A DNA stretch of 8,145 nucleotides, from the NCBI GenBank assembly GCA_903835275.1, contig CAILMK010000712.1, positions 1 to 8,145 on the forward strand, in the 5' to 3' direction. The DNA comes from an uncultured bacterium (GTDB taxonomy: Bacteria; Bacteroidota; Bacteroidia; CAILMK01). The position numbers and the translations under genes were made by a program. Shown piece by piece: positions 1 to 5,976 of the stretch (position 1 is its first letter; the number at the start of each line of letters is the position of its first letter). The notes below the pieces were generated by a model. The model worked only from the letters and a program-made list of their open reading frames with translations. It had not been told where the DNA came from and did not search any database.

Positions 1-15
1 CTGTGCAGTCACATT

Positions 16-80
16 GCGAGGGGTATAAAACCCCTCACTTTGGATGTTCGTTCTACAGCGAGGGGTTTTATACCCCTCGC
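16..80. repeat. Large inverted repeat with self-palindromic arms
   Basis: Arms at 16-38 and 58-80 are inverted copies of each other with one mismatch in 23 bases, separated by a 19-base spacer (39-57). Each arm is itself almost a palindrome (AGGGGT...ACCCCT around an A/T-rich centre), so the DNA or RNA could fold either as one long stem or as two small hairpins. Base pairing is read directly from the sequence. Assignment to the Bacteroidota family of dispersed palindromic repeats is from general knowledge. No gene is visible in or before it. Confidence 0.75.
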
Positions 81-113
81 CTGAAGAGAACTAAAAGCGG
101 TATTATGGCATAA

Positions 114-159
114 AAAACTCGTGGGTTTTTAATCCGCGTCGTAGAAACCCACGAGTTTT
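114..159. terminator. Strong hairpin, probable bidirectional terminator
   Basis: A perfect 15-bp stem (114-128 with 145-159) encloses a 16-base loop. It has an A-run on its left side and T-rich sequence on its right side (GTTTTGGAGTTTTT), so it resembles a rho-independent terminator read in either direction. The gene it would terminate is off the left edge. It could equally be another dispersed palindromic repeat; the two readings are not exclusive. Confidence 0.5.
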
Positions 160-166
160 GGAGTTT

Positions 167-310
167 TTGAATTGCCATGCCCTTTAGGGCGTGGAATAGT
201 AATCATAAATATCTATCAGGCTTTAGCCCAATTTATCGCCGAATAGTTGTGCTAAAGCCCAGGGGTTTTTTGGACCCATTATCCACGGCTTAAAAGCCGT
301 GGCAATTCAA
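167..310 (+). repeat. Composite palindromic element, copy 1
   Basis: The element has 11-base terminal inverted repeats, TTGAATTGCCA (167-177) and its exact complement (300-310). Inside, in order, are a hairpin GCCCTTTAGGGC (179-190), an inverted pair GGCTTTAGC / GCTAAAGCC (219-227 and 251-259), and a perfect 20-base palindrome (283-302). A second copy with the same order of parts and orientation lies at 1025-1165; the first 32 bases of the two are identical. The architecture is like a non-coding MITE or REP-type element. No coding capacity is present. Confidence 0.8.
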
Positions 311-327
311 TATGAGATTATATTCCC

Positions 328-335
328 TAAATTTG
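328..335 (+). promoter_or_regulatory. Bacteroidota -7 promoter box TAAATTTG
   Basis: It is an exact match to the TAnnTTTG consensus of the Bacteroidota primary sigma factor. It ends one base before the ATG at 337 and four bases before the GTG at 340. Transcription would therefore start at about the first codons, which favours a leaderless mRNA beginning at GTG 340. No convincing -33 TTTG element is seen at the expected spacing. Confidence 0.55.
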
Positions 336-336
336 A

Positions 337-1023
337 ATGGTGAAAAATAATAGAGTCTTTCTTACTGTAATTGGCTGTGCGATTATCATCGTGGGTGCAT
401 TCTTTGGCAAAAAGAAGCTGGATGCAATGAACCGCTTCAAGTCTGCCACTGAAAATCTTAAAACCCTCACAGATAAAAACACAATAAAGGAAGGCGACCT
501 GATATTCCAGACTTCTCTTTCACGGCAAAGTATGGCGGTACAGCTGGCAACGCATTCACCGTATAGTCACTGCGGAATTATCTTTAAAAAGGATTTAGTC
601 TTTAAGGTTCTGGAAGCGGTTCAGCCCGTTAAATACACCGCCCTGGATTCCTGGATGGCAAAAGGCCGCGAAGGGCAATACATCATCCGGCGATTGAAAA
701 ATTCTGACAAGATACTTACAAAAGATGTTCTTGAAAAACTGAAAAACGAAGCCGGAAAATTCCTCAATAAAAAATACGATATCTACTTCGACTGGAGCGA
801 TGATAAAATGTATTGCTCCGAACTGATCTGGAAGGTGTACAAACGCGGCGCCGGTATTGAGATCGGAAAGCTTCAACAACTGAAAGATTTTGATCTCAGC
901 AGCAAAGCTGTGAAGGAAAAAATGAAAGAACGATATGGCGATAAAATCCCACTCAATGATACCGTAATATCACCTGTCAGCATCTTTAATTCGGATTTGC
1001 TGGAAACTGTAACGGCGGAATGA
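337..1023 (+). CDS. YiiX/YebB-like permuted papain-fold (NlpC/P60-type) hydrolase, membrane-anchored
   Basis: This 228-residue protein has a basic N-terminus and one hydrophobic helix (about residues 7-24) followed by KKK, so it is probably anchored in the inner membrane with its domain in the periplasm. The domain opens with GDLIFQTS (53-60). It then shows the family's permuted order: His78 in SPYSHCGI, Glu93 in VLEA and the nucleophile Cys160 in MYCSELIW. All three expected catalytic residues are present. Permuted NlpC/P60 relatives cleave peptide or amide bonds, in cell-wall peptides or lipids, but the substrate here cannot be read. Cys14 resembles a lipobox cysteine (VIGC), but the hydrophobic stretch continues well beyond it, so a transmembrane anchor is more likely. 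ATG 337 is used here; GTG 340, one codon later, fits the promoter box better. The gene stands alone between two copies of the composite palindrome. Confidence 0.85.
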   Translation: MVKNNRVFLTVIGCAIIIVGAFFGKKKLDAMNRFKSATENLKTLTDKNTIKEGDLIFQTSLSRQSMAVQLATHSPYSHCGIIFKKDLVFKVLEAVQPVKYTALDSWMAKGREGQYIIRRLKNSDKILTKDVLEKLKNEAGKFLNKKYDIYFDWSDDKMYCSELIWKVYKRGAGIEIGKLQQLKDFDLSSKAVKEKMKERYGDKIPLNDTVISPVSIFNSDLLETVTAE

Positions 1024-1024
1024 A

Positions 1025-1165
1025 TTGAATTGCCATGCCCTTTAGGGCGTGGAATATATTGCCGCGAAAAATTATGAGACTTTAGCCCAAATTCTTTCTT
1101 AGTTGGGCTAAAGCCCGATTCTTTTTTGAACTCTTTATCCACGGCTTAAAAACCGTGGCAATTTA
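1025..1165 (+). repeat. Composite palindromic element, copy 2
   Basis: It begins one base after the stop of the hydrolase gene and repeats the layout of copy 1: terminal TTGAATTGCCA (1025-1035), hairpin GCCCTTTAGGGC, an 11-bp inverted pair (1080-1090 with 1103-1113), and the palindrome at 1139-1158 with one C-A mismatch. The right end reads TGGCAATTTA instead of TGGCAATTCA. The spacers between parts differ strongly from copy 1 while the stems are kept. It probably also acts as the transcription terminator of the gene before it. Confidence 0.8.
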
Positions 1166-1197
1166 ATAACTCTTTAAACGCATTTCAAAATAATTCC

Positions 1198-1205
1198 TAC
1201 ATTTG
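1198..1205 (+). promoter_or_regulatory. -7 promoter box TACATTTG
   Basis: It matches TAnnTTTG exactly and ends four bases before the ATG at 1210, so the transcript would start at or within a base or two of the start codon. No ribosome binding site is present between box and ATG, and no clear -33 element is seen upstream. Confidence 0.55.
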
Positions 1206-1209
1206 CCAA

Positions 1210-2628
1210 ATGCGAATCAAATTATTTCTTCTGTTTGGCTTAATCACCATTACAAGCAATGCCAAAACCTGGCAGGTAGGTCCCACACACACTTATACAG
1301 CTCCGAGCAAGGTCTCTTCATTAGTAAGTGATGGAGATACTGTGGCAATTGATTCTGCCGCTTATGTACGGGATGTTTGCAAATGGACCGCAAATAATCT
1401 GACTCTTATAGGTATTGGCGGGAAACCCATCCTGGATGCACAGGGTACCAGCTACGGTGGAAAAGCAATCTGGGAAATAACAGGTAATAATACAACTGTT
1501 CAAAACATAACATTTGCAAATTGCCGCTGCGCTAGCTGGAATGGCGCTGGAATACGTCAGGAAGGAAATAACCTCACTATAAGAAATTGTTATTTCCACG
1601 ATAACGAAGACGGAATACTCGGCGGCGGGGATTCATCAAGTACTGTCACCATAGAATATTCTGAGTTCTTCCACAACGGGCACGGAGATGGATACAGTCA
1701 CAATCTTTATATAGCCAATATCAAAAAACTGATATTTGAATACAACTATTCCCATACGGCACGCATAGGACACGAACTGAAAAGCAGGGCTTTTAATAAT
1801 GTCATTTTATACAATCGCTTCAGCGATGAAGATACCGGTTCTGCCAGCCGCAATATAGATCTTCCCAATGGTGGCAGGGCTGTCCTCATCGGTAATTTAA
1901 TAGAACAGGGTCCTATGAGTCAGAATTCAAATTTTATGGAATACGGTTTGGAAGGCTTGAAAAATCCTGACAGCAGTATTTATTTGATCAATAATACATT
2001 TGTAAATGACCTTGGCAAAGGAAGTTTTCTGCAAGTACAAAACGGCACCAATCTTTGCAAAATGTACAATAATATTTTTGCAGGAAACGGAACGGTATTA
2101 TCAGGAACCATCACAAAAACGGACACTTCCAATAACCTGATTATACCAATTACAAAAGCAGGATTCACTGACGCTGTGAATTATGATTACCATTTATTAT
2201 CCACTTCTCCTTCCATAGACAATGGCACTGCACCCGGGAATGATGGAATGTTTTCCCTGACTCCTACCTGGCAATATAAACATCCTGCCAACGGTGAAAT
2301 TCGCCCTTCAGATAGTAAACTGGATATTGGCGCTTATGAATACGGAACACTTGTTTCCGGTATTGTAGAAACCAATAAAATCGCATTGAATTTTTCTGTT
2401 TATCCCAACCCTTCCAGAGGGAATTTCAGCATCGATTTTCATAATGATATTAATGAAAAATCCACTCTTGAGATTGTTGATATAAATGGAAGAATTATAT
2501 TTAATAAAGTTGTAGATAAGGGTGTTGATAAGATGAATATCTCAATGGAAAATTTGAAAGCAGGGGTTTATTTTGTGAAGGTTTTAGGAGCAAAAACAAT
2601 TGCTTCGAAGATAGTGGTAGTGGAGTAA
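1210..2628 (+). CDS. Secreted right-handed parallel beta-helix protein with T9SS type A sorting domain
   Basis: The 472-residue protein begins with a signal peptide (MRIKLFLLFGL..., probable cleavage after SNA, residue 18), which fixes the start. Residues about 55-300 show short repeated turns rich in N, G, I and V, such as NLTIRNCYF, LINNTFVND and MYNNIFAGN, typical of a pectin-lyase-like beta-helix. Two motifs stand out: GHELKSRA (187-194) and NIDLPNGG (215-222). I recall these from uncharacterised beta-helix proteins of other bacteria. A GAYEYG segment (374-379) closes the helix domain. The last ~80 residues form the type IX secretion tail: YPNPSRG (398-404), DINGRI, then LKAGVYFVKV (449-458). 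The protein should be exported by Sec, cross the outer membrane by T9SS, and be attached to the surface or released. Polysaccharide binding or lyase activity is plausible but not shown. It converges on the serine protease gene with 4 bases between stops. Confidence 0.85.
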   Translation: MRIKLFLLFGLITITSNAKTWQVGPTHTYTAPSKVSSLVSDGDTVAIDSAAYVRDVCKWTANNLTLIGIGGKPILDAQGTSYGGKAIWEITGNNTTVQNITFANCRCASWNGAGIRQEGNNLTIRNCYFHDNEDGILGGGDSSSTVTIEYSEFFHNGHGDGYSHNLYIANIKKLIFEYNYSHTARIGHELKSRAFNNVILYNRFSDEDTGSASRNIDLPNGGRAVLIGNLIEQGPMSQNSNFMEYGLEGLKNPDSSIYLINNTFVNDLGKGSFLQVQNGTNLCKMYNNIFAGNGTVLSGTITKTDTSNNLIIPITKAGFTDAVNYDYHLLSTSPSIDNGTAPGNDGMFSLTPTWQYKHPANGEIRPSDSKLDIGAYEYGTLVSGIVETNKIALNFSVYPNPSRGNFSIDFHNDINEKSTLEIVDINGRIIFNKVVDKGVDKMNISMENLKAGVYFVKVLGAKTIASKIVVVE

Positions 2629-2632
2629 AACC

Positions 2633-3742
2633 CTATTTCGCAATAATCATATACACAAAATTGGAAAGCTCCTTTGTTTGTTCAGCAAGAGATTTATTAG
2701 AGATTTTTGATGTCGTGTGAATATTAATCTTTGTATTTGAACTCTCTATCAAATCAAAAAGGTATTTTGATTTGATAGCATAAGTTACGTTTTCAGCATC
2801 AAGGTGTTTGGCATTGACTATTGCGATAATATTTCCCTTATCATCAAATACAGGACCGCCGCTATTTCCACCCTGAACAGCAGCAGATATCTGATAGGAA
2901 TTGATATTTCCCTCATAGCCGCTTTTGGAACTTACAAGGCCATTAGTTAGTTTTATCTCACTTCCCATGGTAGTTGGCATTGGATACCCAAGTACATATG
3001 CTATTTGTCCAACATCTGCTTGTTCTTTCTTGATGGAATATTTAATGGAATCCAACAATATTCTATCATCCAGTTTTAACAGCGCCAGGTCATTTGCCTC
3101 ATCCTTTAACACTATACTTGCTGATAAAGAAGAATTGGGATTTCCATTTACACCCTTGATTGTTATTGATTTTGTTCCATCAATAACATGGAAATTAGTG
3201 AGTATATATCCTTCTTCTGAAATCAAGAATCCGCTTCCACTACGTTCCACCCCTTTACTCATTTTTGATCGAGTAATTGGATTATATGGAATTACTAAAT
3301 TCTCCTGTGACTTAAAATCGCTTTCCCATTTTAAATTCACTAAATCTAATAAGTATTCCGCCTTTGTCTTAAGATCAATATTAAGTTCGCAAGTCATCGT
3401 AGATGTTAACCAGCCAGTTTTTATATTAAGTTTAGGCGAAACTCTTATATAAACAGTATCAAAATTGTTAATTTCCAAATTCATGCCCCTTGAAGGATAG
3501 CCGCTCATGTTAGCCTCTGCTCTAAGAAGCAGGGAGCCCTCAGAATATATTTTATGAATAATTCTCGTATCATAGGTCAATGTTACTGCTCTTAAATTGT
3601 TAATTGATACATCGATATCCAATGCTTTCCCTTTATCAATCCTGTAAAAAATAATAACACCAAAGTCTCTATCCTCTTTCTCCTGTGCTTGGGAACCTAT
3701 TGCAGATAGCAACATTACAAAAGCAAAAAATAGTTTTTTCAT
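2633..3742 (-). CDS. Exported trypsin-like serine protease (S1C/HtrA-type domain, no PDZ)
   Basis: The start at 3742 gives 369 residues beginning MKKLFFAFVMLLSAIGSQAQ, a clean signal peptide, so the enzyme acts in the periplasm or outside. A longer form from ATG 3775 (380 residues, numbering used below) overlaps the upstream stop as TAATG. That supports translational coupling and leaves the start unsettled. About residues 38-145 form a beta-rich domain (FYRIDKGKALDIDV...) reminiscent of DUF2846; this is a weak impression. The protease domain has the complete triad: His196 in TNFHVID, Asp229 in NDLALLKL and Ser305 in QGGNSGGPV. This resembles HtrA/DegP catalytic domains but no PDZ domain follows; the protein ends about 75 residues after the serine. 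A role in protein quality control or processing is an inference. It is probably cotranscribed with the coiled-coil gene upstream. Confidence 0.8.
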   Translation of the reverse strand: MKKLFFAFVMLLSAIGSQAQEKEDRDFGVIIFYRIDKGKALDIDVSINNLRAVTLTYDTRIIHKIYSEGSLLLRAEANMSGYPSRGMNLEINNFDTVYIRVSPKLNIKTGWLTSTMTCELNIDLKTKAEYLLDLVNLKWESDFKSQENLVIPYNPITRSKMSKGVERSGSGFLISEEGYILTNFHVIDGTKSITIKGVNGNPNSSLSASIVLKDEANDLALLKLDDRILLDSIKYSIKKEQADVGQIAYVLGYPMPTTMGSEIKLTNGLVSSKSGYEGNINSYQISAAVQGGNSGGPVFDDKGNIIAIVNAKHLDAENVTYAIKSKYLFDLIESSNTKINIHTTSKISNKSLAEQTKELSNFVYMIIAK

Positions 3743-3774
3743 TAGAAGTTTTGTTTTAATGGCGTTTAACTTCA

Positions 3775-4764
3775 TTATTCCGCGAGCTTCCGTTTAATAT
3801 CTTCAACCTTGAATTCAATATCCGCATTGCTGGTTTGAATGTCCGCGATTTTCTGCTTTTTCTCAGCGATCCATGTTTCGAGTTTTTCCTGGTGGAGCGT
3901 GCTATGCGTGGTCGGTAATTTATCCGTCAGTTCTTCCACCTGTACCTCAAGTTCCTGAATGTAGAGGGTGTTTTTTACAATGAGGTTGCCAAGATAATGG
4001 ATCTTGTTTTCCATGTCAGAACGCCATTGCTTGTGCTTTTCAGCTTTCTCGCTGCGCTTGGCTTCAATCTTTTTTACGGCTATATCCCAGAAATCATTCA
4101 GGTACTTATTGATCTTATCGTAATGTTCTGAATCCATGGCCATATCCCGTTTGTCGTTGCGGATTGCCTTGATTGCTTCCATGGCATCGTAGGGATCGCC
4201 GTTGCGAACAATTTCTTCTGCTTTATACACACGTTCCAGGATAAGTTTGAAATTGATATTCTTCAATTCTCCCTTGCGTTTGTAGGCTTCATCCTTGGCC
4301 TCCTTGACTGCCGCCCAACAGATGTCCTTGTCCTCGCGGGACATATTTATTTCCATGTCATTCATCCGCCCGATGCGCAAAGCTTGTTGTGCCTTTTCAA
4401 TTTTATCAATCGCCTCCTTGATCCCCTCCCCTGTTATTGGCAAAGCCAAAGCTTCTTTCACCATATTCATGATAATTTCAGCAGTAGCAGCAGAATTTTT
4501 TTTGTTCTCCTCCTTGGCAAGTGCGTGGACAATCTGCTGTTCTTCCTTGGCTTTTATGCACAGCGCATTGATCTTAGTGCGGAACTCATTCTTCGTATCG
4601 CGTGCAAGCGGATCTGCATTATTAATGAAGCCATTTGTTTCCGTCACTGCATCCCAGAATTTTTTAAAATCCTTGTTATCCACAAACTGGATGAGGTCTT
4701 TGAGCTTATTATCAACAATGGTGATATTGCTTTCTTCTGTTTTGATTAATTCCTGGTTTTCCAT
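3775..4764 (-). CDS. Cytoplasmic alpha-helical/coiled-coil protein of unknown function (DUF349-like flavour)
   Basis: I do not recognise this 329-residue protein with certainty. It has no signal peptide or membrane helix and is rich in K, E, A, D and I with almost no glycine-rich turns, so it should be a soluble, mostly helical protein. Segments such as FKKFWDAVTETNGFI (34-48) and LNDFWDIAVKKIEAKRSEKA (222-241) carry the 'W-xx-A/V plus charged helix' look of DUF349 repeats. Residues about 250-329 look like an antiparallel coiled coil with a break at LPTTHS (283-288). The stop codon shares one base with an upstream ATG of the serine protease gene, suggesting joint translation. No TAnnTTTG box was found directly upstream, so transcription may come from the metallo-hydrolase gene or from an unrecognised promoter. 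Confidence 0.7.
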   Translation of the reverse strand: MENQELIKTEESNITIVDNKLKDLIQFVDNKDFKKFWDAVTETNGFINNADPLARDTKNEFRTKINALCIKAKEEQQIVHALAKEENKKNSAATAEIIMNMVKEALALPITGEGIKEAIDKIEKAQQALRIGRMNDMEINMSREDKDICWAAVKEAKDEAYKRKGELKNINFKLILERVYKAEEIVRNGDPYDAMEAIKAIRNDKRDMAMDSEHYDKINKYLNDFWDIAVKKIEAKRSEKAEKHKQWRSDMENKIHYLGNLIVKNTLYIQELEVQVEELTDKLPTTHSTLHQEKLETWIAEKKQKIADIQTSNADIEFKVEDIKRKLAE

Positions 4765-4828
4765 AGTTAGTAGTTCTTAATTCTCGTTTTGCCCCTATCT
4801 GCGGAGGATCCTAAATGGGACTTGTCAT

Positions 4829-4853
4829 CCCCCAATCCCCTTCAAAGGGGGAA
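4829..4853. repeat. Short C-rich/G-rich palindrome
   Basis: CCCCTT (4837-4842) pairs with AAGGGG (4845-4850) within a flanking CCCCCAAT...GGGGGAA context. The sequence resembles the 'CCCCAATCCCCTT-AAAGGGGG' repeats scattered through many Bacteroidota genomes and is related in style to the larger element at 7104-7188. It may help separate the metallo-hydrolase transcript from the coiled-coil gene. Confidence 0.5.
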
Positions 4854-4884
4854 TGCGCTTAGCGTGTTTTTTCCGTGGACTGTG

Positions 4885-4903
4885 GTCCGTAGTCCGTAGT
4901 CCG
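4885..4903. repeat. Short tandem repeat of GTCCGTA
   Basis: Two and two-thirds copies of the heptamer GTCCGTA lie in tandem, preceded by GGAC (4877-4880), which can pair with GTCC. The repeat sits just downstream of the stop of the metallo-hydrolase gene on the opposite strand. Slippage-prone, dispersed GGAC/GTCC repeats of this style are frequent in the phylum. No coding role is seen. Confidence 0.55.
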
Positions 4904-4908
4904 GGCTG

Positions 4909-5832
4909 TTATAATTTCAATCCTTGTTTAGCAAAGTTAAAGCCATTTTTATTCACAGAGTTTTGCACATTTGGATCCCATAGTAAGGGATTTGTGTGAT
5001 TCATGTGGATAAAGTATATTTTCGATTTGGTTTTTGAGTTTTCGTTCTTGAAAAGCTCCATGGTTTCGTTGACAAGCGGGTGCGGAACTTCCGAAATTTT
5101 CCTGTTTGGTAATTCATCCCCGCTATAGAAAGTGGCATCTATCAGAGCATAGTCCACCGACTCCACTTCCTTCACAATGCTTTTATTCCACTTTTCCCAT
5201 TTATCTATATCCGGGATGAATAGATACTTCCTGTTTCCGGAAGAAATTTTGAATCCTGCCGTTTCAGAATATTCATCGCGGTGAGGCACTCTGAAGGCTG
5301 TGATATTCACATTTTCAAACAGCGCAAAAACTGTATCCTCCTTCAATTTGTGGATAACAATGTTATTAAGTTTCACCAGCTGACTCCATGGACCGTTGGT
5401 TTCTAAAAAGGTTGCCAGTTTTGGTAGAACATACACCGGAACTTCTTTTGTGTTCATCACTTCCCTTCCAAGTTCCATCAAGCCTGTATAGTGTCCGATG
5501 TGCGCATGAGTGATAATAATTCCCGCAGGCAGATATGGATATTCTCCATTGGTGAGGTTCTTGAAATACTGTAACTGTTCTTTTATATCCGGAGTCGCCT
5601 CAAAGAGCCACCATTTTTTGGAAACAGGATCCACCAATGCAAGGGATACGACATATTTCTTCATGGAATCGTTTTTCCAGACCATCTCACAGCATTTCTT
5701 CGTGCAACCCATGTGTGGATAGCCCCCGTCCTGTGCAATGCCCAGAATCTGCACGTAGGGCAGCCCTGCATTTTGTGAATAGATATGTTGACAAGTCAGA
5801 ATTATGAACAATATGTGGAAAATCCTTTTCAT
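4909..5832 (-). CDS. Exported PqqB-like metallo-beta-lactamase-fold hydrolase
   Basis: The 307-residue protein starts with a signal peptide (MKRIFHILFIILTCQHIYSQ, cleavage near residue 20) and so is periplasmic. This differs from cytoplasmic PqqB of pyrroloquinoline quinone synthesis. Similarity to PqqB is visible in LGIAQDGGYPHMGC (30-43) followed by Cys47 and Cys48, in ITHAHIGHYTGL (107-118), in VPHRDEYSETAGFKI (182-196), and in a length near 300. The metal motif reads H109-A-H111-I-G-H114: the aspartate of the canonical HxHxDH is a glycine. Other likely metal or active-site residues are His184, Asp208/Asp210 and His251. No pqqA, pqqC, pqqD or pqqE gene is nearby, so PQQ synthesis is unlikely and the substrate is unknown. 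An upstream -7 box (5847-5854) gives a short leader. Confidence 0.8.
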   Translation of the reverse strand: MKRIFHILFIILTCQHIYSQNAGLPYVQILGIAQDGGYPHMGCTKKCCEMVWKNDSMKKYVVSLALVDPVSKKWWLFEATPDIKEQLQYFKNLTNGEYPYLPAGIIITHAHIGHYTGLMELGREVMNTKEVPVYVLPKLATFLETNGPWSQLVKLNNIVIHKLKEDTVFALFENVNITAFRVPHRDEYSETAGFKISSGNRKYLFIPDIDKWEKWNKSIVKEVESVDYALIDATFYSGDELPNRKISEVPHPLVNETMELFKNENSKTKSKIYFIHMNHTNPLLWDPNVQNSVNKNGFNFAKQGLKL

Positions 5833-5846
5833 GCAGTCGAAGTTTT

Positions 5847-5854
5847 CAAATTTA
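5847..5854 (-). promoter_or_regulatory. -7 promoter box TAAATTTG for the metallo-hydrolase gene
   Basis: Read on the minus strand it matches TAnnTTTG exactly. It ends 14 bases before the ATG at 5832, so a leader of about 10 bases would result. No clear -33 element and no Shine-Dalgarno sequence are visible. It may drive the whole leftward block. Confidence 0.5.
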
Positions 5855-5890
5855 CAAAGGTTATGGTATTATAAACATTTTTTTATTGGC

Positions 5891-5945
5891 TGGCTTCGGC
5901 AGGCTCAGCCAGCAAGCTGTCCGGTGACTGAGCCTGCCGAAGCCA
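5891..5945. repeat. Perfect 18-bp inverted repeat between divergent promoters
   Basis: TGGCTTCGGCAGGCTCAG (5891-5908) is exactly complementary to 5928-5945, with a 19-base loop. The arm sequence belongs to a dispersed repeat type well known in Bacteroidota genomes (GAGCCTGCCGAAG family). It lies in the 144-base divergent gap between the metallo-hydrolase gene and mtnA. Its right arm falls where a -33 element for mtnA would be, so it could affect that promoter. Confidence 0.8.
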
Positions 5946-5963
5946 ACTTGCATAATTGTATCC

Positions 5964-5971
5964 TAACTTTG
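5964..5971 (+). promoter_or_regulatory. -7 promoter box TAACTTTG for mtnA
   Basis: It is an exact TAnnTTTG match ending five bases before ATG 5977. It overlaps the alternative in-frame TTG at 5956, which would lie upstream of the expected transcription start. The box therefore argues for ATG 5977 as the true start and for a leaderless or nearly leaderless mRNA. Confidence 0.6.
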
Positions 5972-5976
5972 TCGCG

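Noticed and set aside
3..113. Open frame at the left edge that could be the end of an upstream gene
   Set aside because: The frame consists mostly of the two inverted repeat arms, which translate to related low-information peptides; coding cannot be supported.
337..420. Lipoprotein signal (VIGC) in the hydrolase
   Set aside because: Only about seven hydrophobic residues precede the cysteine and the hydrophobic run continues ten residues past it, which fits a transmembrane helix better.
595..1142. Minus-strand open frames opposite the hydrolase gene
   Set aside because: They lie antisense to a gene with clear catalytic motifs, show no protein-like domain pattern, and one of them extends into the palindromic repeat.
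2925..3452. 175-codon plus-strand open frame opposite the serine protease
   Set aside because: It is the antisense shadow of the catalytic domain, serine- and phenylalanine-rich as expected for the complement of this coding strand.
4885..4903. Tandem heptamers as a CRISPR-like array
   Set aside because: The unit is 7 bases with no spacers and fewer than three copies; it is a simple slippage-type repeat.
5956..5976. Upstream TTG start extending MtnA by seven residues
   Set aside because: The -7 box TAACTTTG overlaps this stretch, so it would lie before the transcription start; ATG 5977 also begins a normal MtnA N-terminus.
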